Shown here: piece after piece, positions 5,257 through 5,319 of the stretch
Position numbering within the stretch: the stretch's first letter is position 1
Layout: each line of letters starts with the position of its first letter
DNA from: an uncultured Acidobacteriota bacterium
GTDB lineage: Bacteria > Acidobacteriota > Thermoanaerobaculia > Gp7-AA8
Assembly: GCA_946887105.1 (NCBI GenBank)
Contig: CAMPKJ010000317.1
Coordinates: forward strand, 1-5,319
Length of the DNA stretch: 5,319 bases
Direction of reading: 5' to 3'
Position numbers and translations under genes: made by a program
Notes under the pieces: generated by a model
The model's input: only the letters and a program-made list of their open reading frames with translations
Database searches by the model: none
What the model was told of the DNA's origin: nothing

Positions 5257-5319
5257 CGCAGCTCGACCGACAAGCGTTTTTCCTCGCCCGCGACGATGGC
5301 CTCGATCCCGGCGCGCAGC
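5235..5319 (-). CDS. C-terminal end of a convergent gene, possibly an outer-membrane beta-barrel protein
   Basis: Read on the minus strand, the frame is open from the right edge to TGA at 5235-5237, giving 27 complete sense codons plus the stop. The end reads RLSVELRYNFAGL. The alternation of hydrophobic and polar residues (L-S-V-E-L-R-Y-N-F), preceded by a similar strand and an AGEEK turn, resembles the last hairpin of an outer-membrane barrel. The usual terminal aromatic residue is three residues early (F then AGL), so the product remains open. Codon choice is G/C-rich at the third position, as in the neighbours. It overlaps the upstream convergent gene by 22 bp. Confidence 0.55.
   Translation of the reverse strand, partial: LRAGIEAIVAGEEKRLSVELRYNFAGL

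Noticed and set aside
1..5319. Mobile element, tRNA/rRNA gene or complete toxin-antitoxin pair
   Set aside because: No transposase or integrase motif, terminal inverted repeats, tRNA cloverleaf or rRNA segment was seen on reading, and the HEPN-like gene has no recognisable antitoxin next to it.

Overview
The window is a GC-rich bacterial chromosome segment. Codon use is strongly GC-biased at the third position, genes are tightly packed, and long antisense open frames are common. The secreted proteins carry Gram-negative-style signals: a Sec signal peptide, and a C-terminal tail resembling the IPTL-CTERM sorting signal. A member of Acidobacteriota (for example Thermoanaerobaculia) or a similar environmental Gram-negative lineage would fit. 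This is an inference from protein style only; there is no rRNA or marker gene to settle it.

Layout: (1) Positions 1-576, minus strand, hold the N-terminal 192 codons of a secreted LVIVD-type beta-propeller-like protein that runs off the left edge. (2) Positions 599-3496, minus strand, hold the main gene: a 965-residue secreted modular protein built as [CHRD A - CHRD B - prealbumin/CnaB-like] x2, then CHRD A - CHRD B, then an IPTL-CTERM-like tail. The two minus-strand genes are 22 nt apart and both are exported, so they may be co-transcribed. (3) Positions 3497-3821 are a divergent intergenic region with the CHRD-gene ribosome binding site, a very well-formed hairpin followed by a T-tract, a second bulged hairpin, repeated CCTCGG words, and the ribosome binding site of the next gene. 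(4) Positions 3822-4607, plus strand, encode a 261-residue soluble protein with a C-terminal HEPN-like R-x4-H motif. (5) Positions 4639-5256, plus strand, GTG start, encode a 205-residue protein with two membrane helices and a beta-rich domain. (6) Positions 5235-5319, minus strand, hold the last 28 codons of a further gene that overlaps gene 5 tail-to-tail.

The most notable observation is in the modular CHRD protein. It has only two lysines in 965 residues. Each sits in one of the two CnaB-like domains at the place expected for an intramolecular Lys-Asn isopeptide crosslink, with a matching Glu and Asn at CnaB-like spacing. All 16 cysteines are arranged as pairs with constant spacing, and every CHRD copy has the same four histidines at nearly invariant spacing. 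This suggests a heavily crosslinked, possibly metal-binding surface protein. No complete multi-gene defence or mobile system was seen; the HEPN-like gene is the only hint in that direction.
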